NCBI GenBank assembly: GCA_017415485.1
Contig: JAFQGP010000143.1
Coordinates: 1 to 39,480 of the forward strand
Direction: 5' to 3'
Length of the DNA: 39,480 nucleotides
From: Clostridia bacterium
Lineage (GTDB): Bacteria > Bacillota > Clostridia > Oscillospirales > CAG-272
The position numbers and the translations under genes are program-made. Within the stretch, counting starts at the first letter, position 1; each line of letters begins with the position of its first letter. Below the pieces are notes generated by a model. It had not been told where the DNA came from. It was given only the letters and a program-made list of their open reading frames with translations, and searched no databases. Shown piece by piece: positions 16,389-24,744 of the stretch.

Positions 16389-17773
16389 AATTTCACCGCC
16401 TTATTATAAAAGAGATCGATCTCCGAATATTCAATGTATTTTTCGATGGTTTCCTTCTGCCTGCCGTAAAGACCGCCCGAAGCTTTGACGATCTCTGCAA
16501 TGCGGTCGGCTTCGCGCTTGGAAAAATTGTAAAGCATTTCTGTGCAAGTATCGGTTGTTTTTTTCAAAACTTCCTTTGCCTCTGCAATAGAGTCTTCTTT
16601 TATAAACTTTTTTGCCATTGATTCAGCCGATATAGCAAGCTTTTCGAAGGCTTGCTCAAGGTCGGCAAGCTCACGTCTGACGTCTTCGGCGAAGTGTTCT
16701 TCATCGACTGCGACGAGAAGTCCGAGGCGTTTTACCTGCCACCAGAGAGAGTTCTTATCGAACTTTTTCTCCGCAGTCTGCATCTTTTCGGGCAGGGAGA
16801 TCATATAAACGGGGATATACGCCGAAAGACAAGCCTGCGCGGGTGCATAGCGGGCGATGACACCGAGGTCATCGTCATAGCGAGCGAGAAGGGACGCGGA
16901 TGTCTCGCTGTTGCCCCAATCGCAGAAATGCATACAAAGCGACACAAAGATCGCGCTTGTTGCGCCGAAACGCGGCGCGATGAGCTCGTCCTCGTGATGA
17001 TCGCGCAGAATTGTGGCGAGGGTGGGGAAGCTGTGAATCTTGTTCTGTGCGAGTAGCTTGTTCGATCTGCGATATCTCTGCGTTCCGCCCGAAAGATTCG
17101 GCACGTGACCCGTGTAAGCCTTGGCAAAGTCGAATTCTTCGCCCGGCGAGAGCCAACGCCTTTCGCGGGCGATATTCACGAGGTGTTCGGATGCTATATC
17201 AAATTCTTTCCCGATAGAGTAGCAGTTAGATACGCCTTGCATATCCTTGATTTCGCGCGCTACCCACTCACGCCCCGCGGTTTCAAGAACCCAGCATTCA
17301 CTGCGGTCGGCGAGGATGAAGGAATTTTCGTAATATCTTGTTATGAGCTTACTTGCACTTGCCTTCTGACCGTATTTTTTCAAGAGCTCGGTGATGACCT
17401 CGATCGCCTCACGTGCTGTCGCGGCACGCTCAAGCCCGAGGCGGAGAAGATCCATTCCGAGAAGACCGTCCTCGGTCTCCGTTTCCATGCGCGACCATTC
17501 GGCTTCGTTGCCGATGATGAGTCCCTTTTCGTTGTATCCCATCTCGAATCCCCATATCCAATAGGGGCGCGAGCCGACAACGGCGTATGTTTTTCTGACC
17601 TGCGGAATGTCGAGGTATGTTGTGCGAAGAATTGCCCCTTCGGGGTATTCTTTCGCCTCATAGAAGCAAAGAGGCTGCGGCTCGCCCGTGGGCCTGTCGC
17701 TGTTTTTGGCAAGGATATTCTGCCCGTATTCGGAGCAGGATGCATTTATTATTAAAGTGTCACAAGATTGCAT
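16385..17773 (-). CDS. Peptidase family C69 (secernin/PepD-like dipeptidase)
   Basis: A 462-residue N-terminal-nucleophile hydrolase. The N-terminus MQSCDTLIINASCSEYGQNI with AKNSDRP matches the secernin/PepD signature. Cys4 should become the nucleophile after removal of the first three residues. FEMGYNEKGLIIGNE, the FILADRSECWVLETAGREWVA segment and CYSIG are further family blocks. There is no signal peptide. Known members cleave dipeptides or related amides. Placed between a propeller protein and a TIM-barrel protein, it may trim the peptide part of glycopeptides or a modified amino sugar, which is inference. Gap to the upstream gene 12 bp; overlap with the downstream gene four bases. Confidence 0.85.
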   Translation of the reverse strand: MQSCDTLIINASCSEYGQNILAKNSDRPTGEPQPLCFYEAKEYPEGAILRTTYLDIPQVRKTYAVVGSRPYWIWGFEMGYNEKGLIIGNEAEWSRMETETEDGLLGMDLLRLGLERAATAREAIEVITELLKKYGQKASASKLITRYYENSFILADRSECWVLETAGREWVAREIKDMQGVSNCYSIGKEFDIASEHLVNIARERRWLSPGEEFDFAKAYTGHVPNLSGGTQRYRRSNKLLAQNKIHSFPTLATILRDHHEDELIAPRFGATSAIFVSLCMHFCDWGNSETSASLLARYDDDLGVIARYAPAQACLSAYIPVYMISLPEKMQTAEKKFDKNSLWWQVKRLGLLVAVDEEHFAEDVRRELADLEQAFEKLAISAESMAKKFIKEDSIAEAKEVLKKTTDTCTEMLYNFSKREADRIAEIVKASGGLYGRQKETIEKYIEYSEIDLFYNKAVKL

Positions 17774-17785
17774 AGCTTTTCTCCT

Positions 17786-19210
17786 TTATTTTGCTTCAAA
17801 ACAATATAGGTTTCCGTAGCTCCAATTGTAGCCGCTGCCCTTGTGGCGGTCGAAGGTGAGCCAAAAATATCTTGTTCTCGAGCCGAGCTTGATCGGCATC
17901 AGAGTGCCCCACCCGCGGAATCCGCCGTCGGGGTAGTCAAAGCTCGGTTTGCTCATTCCGTGCTTGCCGTATATGCGGTAGTCGGATGTTGCGTGAAAAT
18001 CGTTGCCGCAAAGGAAATACTGTTCGCCGTTTACCTTGACGAATGAGCCTCCCGTTTCCGCGCCGTCATATCCCTTGCCGATGCATTTGTAGCCCTCAAA
18101 TGGCTGCTCCGATTCAAAGAAGAAGTAGCGGTAGTTGTTTATTGCGGGATCGCGGCGGCAGATAGCCATCAGCCAACGCGAGTTTGCTTTATCATAGAAG
18201 AAATCGGGGTCTTCGTCACCCGCGAATGTGAAAAACGAATCGATCCTTGCGTCTGTGTCGGCTTTTTTCATCAATTCCACGTCAATGACATTCACACCGT
18301 ATCGCACGTCGCTGTCGAACGTCGCGTGCGCGAGTATATGTCCGTGCGAAAAAGCGCAGACCCAAAGATACCACAGCTTTTCTTCGCGATGCCACAGCAG
18401 GGAAGCGGCAACGTCGCCGCACCATTTACCGTCGCCGCAATCATAAAAGAGGGCGCCCGTCAGCTCAAATTCGGCGGTGCCGGGTATCCACGAGAAGATG
18501 CCCTGGAATGCGCCTGACTGCATACGGATCGAAGCGGTTATATGGATCTTGCCGTTTTCGAGCATTACATCGCCGTTTTCGTAGCGAATGGGGCGCATAT
18601 CGGCAATTGAAACACCGTTGTCGATATAAAAGCTCACCTCGCTGACCTCGGCTGCTCCCGAAAGGAGCAATGCCGCGCGGCTTTCCGAAAATTCGGCATA
18701 GGCGTTTGAATCTTTGAGTGCTTCTTCATCGAAAGTAGAGAAAAACTCCGCTTTGCCGTTTTGCTTGAAATAAACGTCAAATGCTCCCGGGCGGCAGCTT
18801 ACGATCAATGTGACCTCCTCCGTTGCAAGAGAGGGGAGCGGGAGATCTTCCTTGTGTTCACCGCAAAGGTAGCGGATATGATCTGCTGAAACAGCAATTT
18901 CGGCATACTTGCCGGGAAGAATGAAGCGAAACCCCGCCTCGCCTTCCTTGACCGAGGCACTTAATTCGTATGTGGCATAAGGAAAAAACTGTCCGATCAG
19001 ACGGCATACAGACCCTCTGCCCACACCGTAACGGTTGCATTCAACGTATTCAAGGCAATCGTCCGATTTTAACAAAACGGGATAAAGATCGCCCCGTTTG
19101 TCGGTCACAAAATCCTTGTAAAAGGACATCTCCCCGAGCTTCAGCTTGAGGTTTTTATACATAGAAAGCGAAAATTTGCGCTTGAATTCAGCATTCAAAA
19201 GATATTCCAT
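17786..19210 (-). CDS. Two-domain lectin/beta-propeller glycosidase-like protein, 474 aa
   Basis: The start at 19210 (MEYLLNAEF) is chosen because AAAGGCGG lies upstream and a TTGACA promoter maps just 19 bp before it. The longer frame to 19291 would include the promoter. Residues about 40-210 are beta-rich and look like a concanavalin-type sandwich. Residues about 220-474 look like a five-bladed propeller of the GH43/GH32 type (LLWHREEKLWYLWVCAF, EDPDFFYDKANSRWLMAICRR, GGSFVKVNGEQYFLCGND). D in EDPDFFYD is a candidate catalytic acid. I cannot name the family. It is the first gene of a minus-strand operon with the C69 peptidase. There is no signal peptide, so it is probably cytoplasmic. Confidence 0.7.
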   Translation of the reverse strand: MEYLLNAEFKRKFSLSMYKNLKLKLGEMSFYKDFVTDKRGDLYPVLLKSDDCLEYVECNRYGVGRGSVCRLIGQFFPYATYELSASVKEGEAGFRFILPGKYAEIAVSADHIRYLCGEHKEDLPLPSLATEEVTLIVSCRPGAFDVYFKQNGKAEFFSTFDEEALKDSNAYAEFSESRAALLLSGAAEVSEVSFYIDNGVSIADMRPIRYENGDVMLENGKIHITASIRMQSGAFQGIFSWIPGTAEFELTGALFYDCGDGKWCGDVAASLLWHREEKLWYLWVCAFSHGHILAHATFDSDVRYGVNVIDVELMKKADTDARIDSFFTFAGDEDPDFFYDKANSRWLMAICRRDPAINNYRYFFFESEQPFEGYKCIGKGYDGAETGGSFVKVNGEQYFLCGNDFHATSDYRIYGKHGMSKPSFDYPDGGFRGWGTLMPIKLGSRTRYFWLTFDRHKGSGYNWSYGNLYCFEAK

Positions 19211-19235
19211 AATTATATACCGCCTTTCTGTCATT

Positions 19236-19264
19236 ATTTTAACATAAATTCTTTTAGGTGTCAA
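19236..19264 (-). promoter_or_regulatory. Promoter of the propeller/C69/TIM-barrel operon
   Basis: On the minus strand TTGACA (19264-19259), 17-bp spacer, TAAAAT (19241-19236). The start of transcription is predicted near 19229, some 20 bp before the first ATG. Confidence 0.75.
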
Positions 19265-19282
19265 TAGAAATGACCAAATCAA

Positions 19283-19316
19283 AAGCAGCACATCCGCGCG
19301 TACAGATGTGCTGCTT
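19283..19316 (-). terminator. Terminator of the toxin-antitoxin operon
   Basis: A 12-bp perfect stem (AAGCAGCACATC, 10-base loop, GATGTGCTGCTT), followed on the minus strand by TTTTGATTT. It lies four bases after the toxin stop codon and insulates the downstream operon promoter. Confidence 0.75.
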
Positions 19317-19320
19317 GAGC

Positions 19321-19650
19321 TTATTTTTGAATGTATTTCCGCATTACTCTCGTGTAATCTCGTTTTGCATTGAAAACAGCTAAAATATAAGAAATTCCTT
19401 CCTTTGGATCATAATGATAGAAGATCAGATATTCTTTATGTACCAAGAAGCGATATCCCGAGCTTAACATAACTCTGTCGCGCGGAAGAGAACCGCTTTC
19501 GGGAAAATCCTCGAGAACTTTTGTTTTTTCACGCAATTCATTAACAAATCTGATCGCGACCGATTTTTCTCCCGAAGCTTCCGCAATATAAGCGGCGATA
19601 TTTCTGAGATCATCTTTAGCGGTTTCGGTGAATTTTACTTTGAAGCTCAT
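19321..19650 (-). CDS. RelE/ParE-family toxin, 109 aa
   Basis: A typical type II toxin fold: N-terminal strand (MSFKVKFTETAKDDLRNIAA), two helices, then the C-terminal sheet GYRFLVHKEYLIFYHYD and ISYILAVFNAKRDYTRVM. RelE/ParE proteins inhibit growth by cutting mRNA at the ribosome or by blocking gyrase, and the sequence does not decide which. It overlaps the antitoxin gene by four bases, as usual for such pairs, and is followed by a strong terminator. Confidence 0.9.
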   Translation of the reverse strand: MSFKVKFTETAKDDLRNIAAYIAEASGEKSVAIRFVNELREKTKVLEDFPESGSLPRDRVMLSSGYRFLVHKEYLIFYHYDPKEGISYILAVFNAKRDYTRVMRKYIQK

Positions 19651-19943
19651 AACTCGAGATTCTCCAGTTCCGAGATAATATCGTCAAAAGCATCGTCTGC
19701 ATTCTGAACTCTGCCGAGCTTGATGTCATCCATAGCTTGCGCGAGGTGCGCATAAACGGCAAGCTTCGCCTCAAGATCAGAGATGTATTTTTGCTGATCA
19801 ATATAATCTTCATGGCTGAGAAGAACGGTATCTTCCTTGCCGTTTACTGTGATTGCAACAGGATTCTGCCTTGTAAGTGCAGATATTTGCGCGTAATTTG
19901 TACGGATATCCTTTGAGGGTCTTATGGAAAGATTGTTATTCAT
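19647..19943 (-). CDS. Phd/YefM-type antitoxin, 98 aa
   Basis: The N-terminus (RPSKDIRTNYAQISALTRQ, then PVAITVNGKEDTVLLSHEDY) is the DNA-binding Phd/YefM fold. The acidic C-terminal tail (DDAFDDIISELENLEL) should bind and neutralise the toxin. GAGGAGG precedes the ATG. The promoter is enclosed by an inverted repeat, so autorepression by the antitoxin or the complex is likely. Confidence 0.9.
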   Translation of the reverse strand: MNNNLSIRPSKDIRTNYAQISALTRQNPVAITVNGKEDTVLLSHEDYIDQQKYISDLEAKLAVYAHLAQAMDDIKLGRVQNADDAFDDIISELENLEL

Positions 19944-19962
19944 ATGAAAACCTCCTCTGATT

Positions 19963-20000
19963 GGTAGTATTATTATATCACAATTATGCTACCTTGTCAA
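19963..20000 (-). promoter_or_regulatory. Toxin-antitoxin promoter with flanking operator
   Basis: On the minus strand TTGACA (20000-19995), 17-bp spacer, TATAAT (19977-19972). An inverted repeat, GGTAGTAT (19963-19970) and ATGCTACC (19986-19993), encloses the -10 box and half the spacer with one mismatch. This fits a Phd-type operator. Confidence 0.7.
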
Positions 20001-20018
20001 TGTATTGGAAGAACTTTT

Positions 20019-20882
20019 TCATCTACCGATCGAATTTTTGAACTCCTGCGGAGTCATACCCGTGTGTTTTTTGTAAAGCCGAAAGAAGTTTGAGTAATTC
20101 CTGAATCCCGCCGAAAAGCACGCCTCGGAGATCGGGTCGCCGCGGCGGATGAGGTCGTTGACGAGGTGGATTCGGCGCAGGGCGAGATAATCGTGCATCG
20201 TGATGCCGACCTGCTCGCGGAAAAGGTGGCAGACGTGGTATTTGCTGTGATAAAACTTGTTTGCAATGTCGGAAAGCGAAATGTCCTCTGAATAGTGCGT
20301 GTTGAGATACTGCAGGATCTCAAGGATGAGCTCGTTTTCAATGCGCGGCGATTCGTCGGTGGGCTCTTGTCCGTCGACCGCTTCGTTTATCGCGGCAAGA
20401 AGCTCGATCGCCTTGCAACGCAAAAGGATCGGATCGGCAACTCCGTTTCCCGCCGCGTGTGCGAGAATTTCCTTCATAAGCCGATCTCCGCCGATGGCTC
20501 GAAGTCTTTCGGCGTGAAGAAGATTTCCGACACCGCGTTTTCTTTCGTAAAACGCCGCAAACAGCCCGTCGATACCCTTGCCGAAGCCTTCGAAAATGTT
20601 TTCGCCGATGTGCAGCGAGATGCGCTCAAAAGTTTCGTCCTCCGCGATCGTGCAGCTGTGGAGCTCGGAGGGGTTGAGAATTATCATATCTCCTGCGCCA
20701 AATGTATAAAGGCGACCCTCGATCCTGATCTCGCCGTGTCCGCGCAGAAACAAAAGGAGGATCAGCGAGGTGTCATAGTGAAACTGCGACATCAGCGCGT
20801 ATTCCTCGGCATATCCGACGGTGTGGTGCACGCGGCAAGCGGGGTCGGAATCGTAGCATATTCTTTGGGGATTTTCTGACAT
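20019..20882 (-). CDS. AraC-family transcriptional regulator, 287 aa
   Basis: Residues 1-140 are a cupin-type sensing domain (GHGEIRIEGRLYTFGAGDMI with LNPSELHSC). Residues about 185-285 carry two helix-turn-helix motifs of the AraC/XylS type (DISLSDIANKFYHSKYHVCH and GDPISEACFSAGFRNYSNF, then FFRLYKKHTGMTPQEFK). AAAGGAGC precedes the ATG. It is divergent from the redox trio, 127 bp away, and is the natural candidate to control it. The ligand is unknown; sugars or polyols are usual for this family. Confidence 0.9.
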   Translation of the reverse strand: MSENPQRICYDSDPACRVHHTVGYAEEYALMSQFHYDTSLILLLFLRGHGEIRIEGRLYTFGAGDMIILNPSELHSCTIAEDETFERISLHIGENIFEGFGKGIDGLFAAFYERKRGVGNLLHAERLRAIGGDRLMKEILAHAAGNGVADPILLRCKAIELLAAINEAVDGQEPTDESPRIENELILEILQYLNTHYSEDISLSDIANKFYHSKYHVCHLFREQVGITMHDYLALRRIHLVNDLIRRGDPISEACFSAGFRNYSNFFRLYKKHTGMTPQEFKNSIGR

Positions 20883-20920
20883 TTCGCGCTCCTTTCTATG
20901 ATTCTTTGGATTACAGCAAT

Positions 20921-20949
20921 ATTATACAACAAATTCACAAAATTGGCAA
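20921..20949 (-). promoter_or_regulatory. Promoter of the AraC-type gene
   Basis: On the minus strand TTGCCA (20949-20944), 17-bp spacer, TATAAT (20926-20921). On the plus strand a TATAAT box at 20973-20978 serves the divergent redox operon, but its -35 region is poor, which fits a promoter that needs the activator. Confidence 0.65.
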
Positions 20950-21009
20950 TAGCTTTTTGAAAATTGTTGATATATAATGAAGCCACTATATTATTGAGAG
21001 GTACAAGAT

Positions 21010-22272
21010 ATGAAAGAATACTTGTATGACGTTGCGATCGTCGGCGCGGGTCCTGCGGGGCTTGCGGCGGCTGTTTCCGCGAAGCAGAACGGCGCCGAGC
21101 GTGTTGTTCTGATCGAGCGTGACATCCGCGCGGGCGGAATTCTCCAACAGTGCATTCACGCGGGCTTCGGCTTGCAATATTTCGGCGAGGAGCTGACAGG
21201 TCCCGAATATGCCGAGCGTTTTGCCGACAAGGCAAAGGAGGAGGGCATTGACCTTCTCACGGAAACCACGGCTCTTGAGATCCGTGAAAAAACTCTCGTA
21301 TGCGTCAATACGAGCGGTGTTGTTCACATCAATTTCGGCGCGCTGGTGCTTGCAATGGGATGCCGCGAGCGTACCCGTGCAAATCTCGTTATTCCCGGCA
21401 GCCGTCCCTCGGGTGTTTATACCGCGGGAACGGCTCAGAAGCTGATAAACATTTACGGCCACAAGGTCGGCAAAGAGGTAGTCATCCTCGGAAGCGGCGA
21501 CATCGGAATGATCATGGCGCGCCGACTTACCCTTGAGGGCGCTAAGGTAAAGGCTGTCGTTGAGCTTATGCCCTTCCTTGCGGGTCTGCAGAGAAACAAG
21601 GTTCAGTGCCTTGACGACTTCGGCATTCCGCTCCTTCTGTCGCACACCGTTGTCAATATCACGGGTGTTGATCGCGTCGAGAGCGTGACCGTTGCTCCCG
21701 TTGACGAGAATAAGCGTCCCATTCTCGACAAGGCAGAGGTCATCCCCTGCGATACCCTCCTTCTCTCGGTAGGTCTTATCCCCGAAAACGAGCTGACTCT
21801 CACATCGGGACTTTCCCTTTCGGGCATCACAAAGGGCGCGTCGGTCAACCAGTTTATGCAGACCGAGATCCCCTACGTATTCGCTTGCGGAAACGTGCTT
21901 CACGTCAACGACCTTGTTGACAACGTCAGCCGCGAGAGCGAAAAGGCGGGCAAATATGCCGCAAAGTATGCCGCAGGCGAGCTTGCTTCGGGTGAGATCG
22001 CCGAGGTCAAGGCGGGCGAAGGCATTCGTTACGTCTGCCCGCAGACTATTGATAAGTCCGCTGACTCTGAAGTAGACCTTTTCTTCCGCACCATCGTTCC
22101 TGCGCGCGAGACAACTCTTGTTGCAACCTGCGGCGGCGAAGTTCTTGCACGTAAAAAGCTTGCTGCAACCACCCCCGGAGCTATGGAAAAGCTCACGATC
22201 CCCCAGGATAAGCTTGCTGGACTCGAGGGCGAGGTCGTTGTCAGCGCTTCTCACAAGGAGGTTTTGGCATGA
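21010..22272 (+). CDS. NAD(P)/FAD-dependent oxidoreductase of a GlpA-like trio
   Basis: A 420-residue flavoprotein with an N-terminal FAD fold (DVAIVGAGPAGLAAAVSA), a second Rossmann motif for NAD (VVILGSGDIGMIMARRL near residues 155-171) and the C-terminal FAD motif FACGNVLHVND. GAGAGG precedes the ATG. It is the first gene of a three-gene operon (this protein, DUF1667, GlpA-like) that is conserved in Clostridia and Thermotogae and annotated as an anaerobic glycerol-3-phosphate dehydrogenase-like system. It probably passes electrons from the partner flavoprotein to NAD or another acceptor. It overlaps the next gene by four bases. Confidence 0.85.
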   Translation: MKEYLYDVAIVGAGPAGLAAAVSAKQNGAERVVLIERDIRAGGILQQCIHAGFGLQYFGEELTGPEYAERFADKAKEEGIDLLTETTALEIREKTLVCVNTSGVVHINFGALVLAMGCRERTRANLVIPGSRPSGVYTAGTAQKLINIYGHKVGKEVVILGSGDIGMIMARRLTLEGAKVKAVVELMPFLAGLQRNKVQCLDDFGIPLLLSHTVVNITGVDRVESVTVAPVDENKRPILDKAEVIPCDTLLLSVGLIPENELTLTSGLSLSGITKGASVNQFMQTEIPYVFACGNVLHVNDLVDNVSRESEKAGKYAAKYAAGELASGEIAEVKAGEGIRYVCPQTIDKSADSEVDLFFRTIVPARETTLVATCGGEVLARKKLAATTPGAMEKLTIPQDKLAGLEGEVVVSASHKEVLA

Positions 22273-22637
22273 AAAAGATCATAACCTGCACAGTTTGCCC
22301 CAACGGCTGCGAGGTCGTTGCCGAATATACGTCAAAGGATGACGTCAAACTCAGCGGCAACCGCTGCAAGCGCGGCGTTGAATATTGCATTAACGAATGC
22401 TTCGACCCGAAGCGTACATTCACCTCGTCGGTCGCCATCAAGGGTGCCGCTCGCCGCAGAATGCCCGTCCGCACCTCGGCTCCCGTGCCGAAGGATATGC
22501 TTTTTGCTTGCGCTGAAGAGGTGAAAAAGGTCACTCTCGAGGCCCCTGCAACCTGCGGACAGACCGTGATCGCCAATATTCTCGGAACGGGCGTCGACCT
22601 TGTGGCTTGTATGAGCCTTGACAAAAAGGAGGACTAA
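22269..22637 (+). CDS. DUF1667 Cys-rich subunit, 122 aa
   Basis: The N-terminal motif CTVCPNGC (C7, C10, C14) plus C33, C40 and C44 suggests an iron-sulfur or zinc site. The middle (SSVAIKGAARRRMPVRTSAPVPKD) and CGQTVIANILGTGVDLVAC are typical DUF1667 blocks. The protein always accompanies the two flavoprotein genes of this trio and probably bridges electron transfer between them. GGAGG lies inside the end of the upstream gene. The start codon overlaps the previous stop (ATGA), and the next gene follows after 3 bp. Confidence 0.88.
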   Translation: MKKIITCTVCPNGCEVVAEYTSKDDVKLSGNRCKRGVEYCINECFDPKRTFTSSVAIKGAARRRMPVRTSAPVPKDMLFACAEEVKKVTLEAPATCGQTVIANILGTGVDLVACMSLDKKED

Positions 22638-22640
22638 ACG

Positions 22641-24077
22641 ATGATTAAAACTGATGTACTGATTATCGGGGCAGGCGCTGTCGGCGTTGCGCTGGCGCGT
22701 GAGCTTTCAAAATATAAGATCAAGGTCATCGTTTGCGATAAAAACGACGATGTCGGCGGCGACGCATCGAAGTCGAACAGCGGTCTGACCTCGACGAGCG
22801 CAACAATGCCCGTCGGCACGCTCGAGTGCAAGATCCGCACCATTTCTCACAGTATGGTCGACAACATCTGCCGCGACCTTGATATTCCGATCATCCATTG
22901 CGGAAGCATTGCTCCTGTCCTCTATCCCGAGCAGATGGAGAACGTGCCCGGCCTTCTTGCAAGAGCTTTCCAAAACGGCGTTTACGATTATGAATTTCTT
23001 CCCAAAGAGGATATCCTCGAGATGGAGCCCACGCTCAATCCCAATATCCTCGGAGGTATTTACAGCCCCCGCGACAGCCAGATAAACCAGTTCCTCGTTG
23101 TTGTTGCAGAGGCTGAAAACGCAGCCGAAAACGGCGTTGAGTTTATGCTTGACTGCAAGGTCGAGGACATCTGCACGTCAAACGGCAGAGTAGAGAAGGT
23201 CTGCACCACCAAGGGCGACATTGAGGCTAAATGGGTAGTCAACTGCGCGGGTCTTTACTGCGACGTTATTGCAAAGATGGTTGACGAGTGCGATTTCACC
23301 GTTCACCCCCGCAAGGGCGAGTTCTTCGTTTTCAGCCACAATACTCCCGTGAAGGTTTCGCATATCATTTCTTCCGTACCGTCAGCAAAGACCCGCGGAG
23401 TTCTCGTTATTCCCACGGTTGACAACAATATGATCGTCGGTCCTACCGCCGATGACGTTGAGGACAAGACCGACAGAATGACCACCCGCGAGGGACTTGA
23501 ATCGGTCCGTCAGCAGGCGCTCAAGATGGTTCCCGGACTTCGCTTCGAGGATACCATCGCGCAGTTCGTCGGCGCGCGCCCCGCTCGCGAGCCCGAGGGT
23601 TACAATATCGTTGTTTCCAAGAAGGCACTCGGTTACGTCGGTATCTCAGGTGTCCGCTCGACGGGTCTGACCGCAAGCTTTGCTCTTGCGAAATATATCG
23701 CGCACGAAATGCAGGAAGCGGGACTCGTCCTCGAGAGAAAGGTCGGCTGGATCAGAACACGCCGCGGAATCGTCCGCTTTGCGGACAAGAATGACGCCGA
23801 AAGGGATGCCCTCATCGCGAAAGATCCGCTTTACGGCAAGATCGTCTGCCGTTGTGAGCAGGTTACCGAGAGCGAGATCCTTCAGGCGATCCGCCGTCCC
23901 GTCGGCGCAAGAACACTCGATGCCGTCAAGCGCCGTGTTCGCGCGGGAATGGGACGCTGCCAGGGCGGCTTCTGCTCGCCTCTGATCATCGAGATCCTTG
24001 CCCGTGAGCTTGGAATCCCCGAAGAGGAAGTCCGCAAGCGCGGCGAAAAGGCATTTATGCTTGCTGATAACGATTGA
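22641..24077 (+). CDS. GlpA-like FAD oxidoreductase with [2Fe-2S] BFD domain
   Basis: A 478-residue protein. Residues 1-370 are a DAO-type FAD domain (TDVLIIGAGAVGVALARELS, SGLTSTSATMP, GVRSTGLTAS). The C-terminal part is a BFD-like [2Fe-2S] domain with C403, C405, C440 and C445 (IVCRCEQVTE and MGRCQGGFC). This architecture matches GlpA-type glycerol-3-phosphate dehydrogenases, but the same fold serves other 2-hydroxy acids, and no glycerol kinase or uptake gene is present. So the substrate is open. GGAGG is nine bases before the ATG. The gene is followed by a strong terminator. Confidence 0.87.
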   Translation: MIKTDVLIIGAGAVGVALARELSKYKIKVIVCDKNDDVGGDASKSNSGLTSTSATMPVGTLECKIRTISHSMVDNICRDLDIPIIHCGSIAPVLYPEQMENVPGLLARAFQNGVYDYEFLPKEDILEMEPTLNPNILGGIYSPRDSQINQFLVVVAEAENAAENGVEFMLDCKVEDICTSNGRVEKVCTTKGDIEAKWVVNCAGLYCDVIAKMVDECDFTVHPRKGEFFVFSHNTPVKVSHIISSVPSAKTRGVLVIPTVDNNMIVGPTADDVEDKTDRMTTREGLESVRQQALKMVPGLRFEDTIAQFVGARPAREPEGYNIVVSKKALGYVGISGVRSTGLTASFALAKYIAHEMQEAGLVLERKVGWIRTRRGIVRFADKNDAERDALIAKDPLYGKIVCRCEQVTESEILQAIRRPVGARTLDAVKRRVRAGMGRCQGGFCSPLIIEILARELGIPEEEVRKRGEKAFMLADND

Positions 24078-24087
24078 TTATAGTATA

Positions 24088-24121
24088 AAAAATCACATCT
24101 GCTCCGCAGATGTGATTTTTA
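24088..24121. terminator. Bidirectional terminator
   Basis: ATCACATCTGC, loop TCC, GCAGATGTGAT, with A5 before and T5 after. It ends the redox operon on the plus strand and the convergent membrane-protein gene (stop at 24122) on the minus strand. Confidence 0.85.
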
Positions 24122-24670
24122 TCATATAGAAAGCTGCTTTTTGGATTGAATGAATTGAACCAATGAAATAATCAAAAGACCTAAAGCAGGCAGGAGCAAA
24201 AGTGTTTGAATGACGGAATAATCTTGTGGCGCACCAAATATGCCGTAAGGCGTCGGGTATCCTTTTTGTTGATATACCGCGTTGACGGCGACCAGATGAA
24301 AGCCGATTTCATAATCCTTCAAGCAATGGATGAGTATTTTGTTTGCTTCAGCCCACAGTATGACTGTAAAAACGATTCCGCCCGACAAAAGACAACCGTA
24401 GCTTTTTCTTTGAGTAACAAAAAATATGACGGATGCCGACACGATCCCGATAAAAACGTATACGGTAAAAGCCTTTGCGCTGCTGCTTATGATATGCATA
24501 TCGGAAAGAAAGCTTTGATATTCTTGGCTGTATGAGGAAAGCAGGGAGGAGTCTTCGCTGATCTTTTGCTCGGAGAGGCTGATTTCGTAGCTCGCATCGA
24601 CAGCGCAAAAGAAAGCCGGAAGCAGTGCGGACATAAGCAGAATGGCAAAAATCATCTTCAAATTTTTCAT
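24122..24670 (-). CDS. Membrane protein of unknown function, 182 aa
   Basis: The N-terminal hydrophobic stretch (residues 5-26) may be a signal peptide or membrane anchor. Residues about 27-65 are a polar extracytoplasmic segment rich in Ser/Glu. Three more membrane segments lie near 68-86, 92-112 and 155-173. GGGGGAG precedes the ATG. No promoter fits between the ATG and the terminator hairpin 22 bases upstream, so expression probably depends on read-through from the structured RNA promoter at 24926-24954. Family not recognised. Confidence 0.65.
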   Translation of the reverse strand: MKNLKMIFAILLMSALLPAFFCAVDASYEISLSEQKISEDSSLLSSYSQEYQSFLSDMHIISSSAKAFTVYVFIGIVSASVIFFVTQRKSYGCLLSGGIVFTVILWAEANKILIHCLKDYEIGFHLVAVNAVYQQKGYPTPYGIFGAPQDYSVIQTLLLLPALGLLIISLVQFIQSKKQLSI

Positions 24671-24691
24671 AAGAAAGCTCCCCCAAAAATA

Positions 24692-24723
24692 AAAAAGTGT
24701 GCATAACCGAAGCTACGCACACC
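24692..24723 (-). terminator. Intrinsic terminator after the structured RNA
   Basis: On the minus strand GTGTGCGTAGC, loop TTCG, GTTATGCACAC (11 pairs, two G-U), followed by TTTTTTATTTTT. It separates the structured RNA from the membrane-protein gene and may act as an attenuator for that gene. Confidence 0.82.
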
Positions 24724-24744
24724 GAAAAACGCAAACTCCGATTG

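Noticed and set aside
20986..22254. 422-codon open frame on the minus strand
   Set aside because: It lies wholly antisense to the oxidoreductase gene, which has clear FAD and NAD motifs and a ribosome site. The antisense product shows no domain and is an effect of codon bias.
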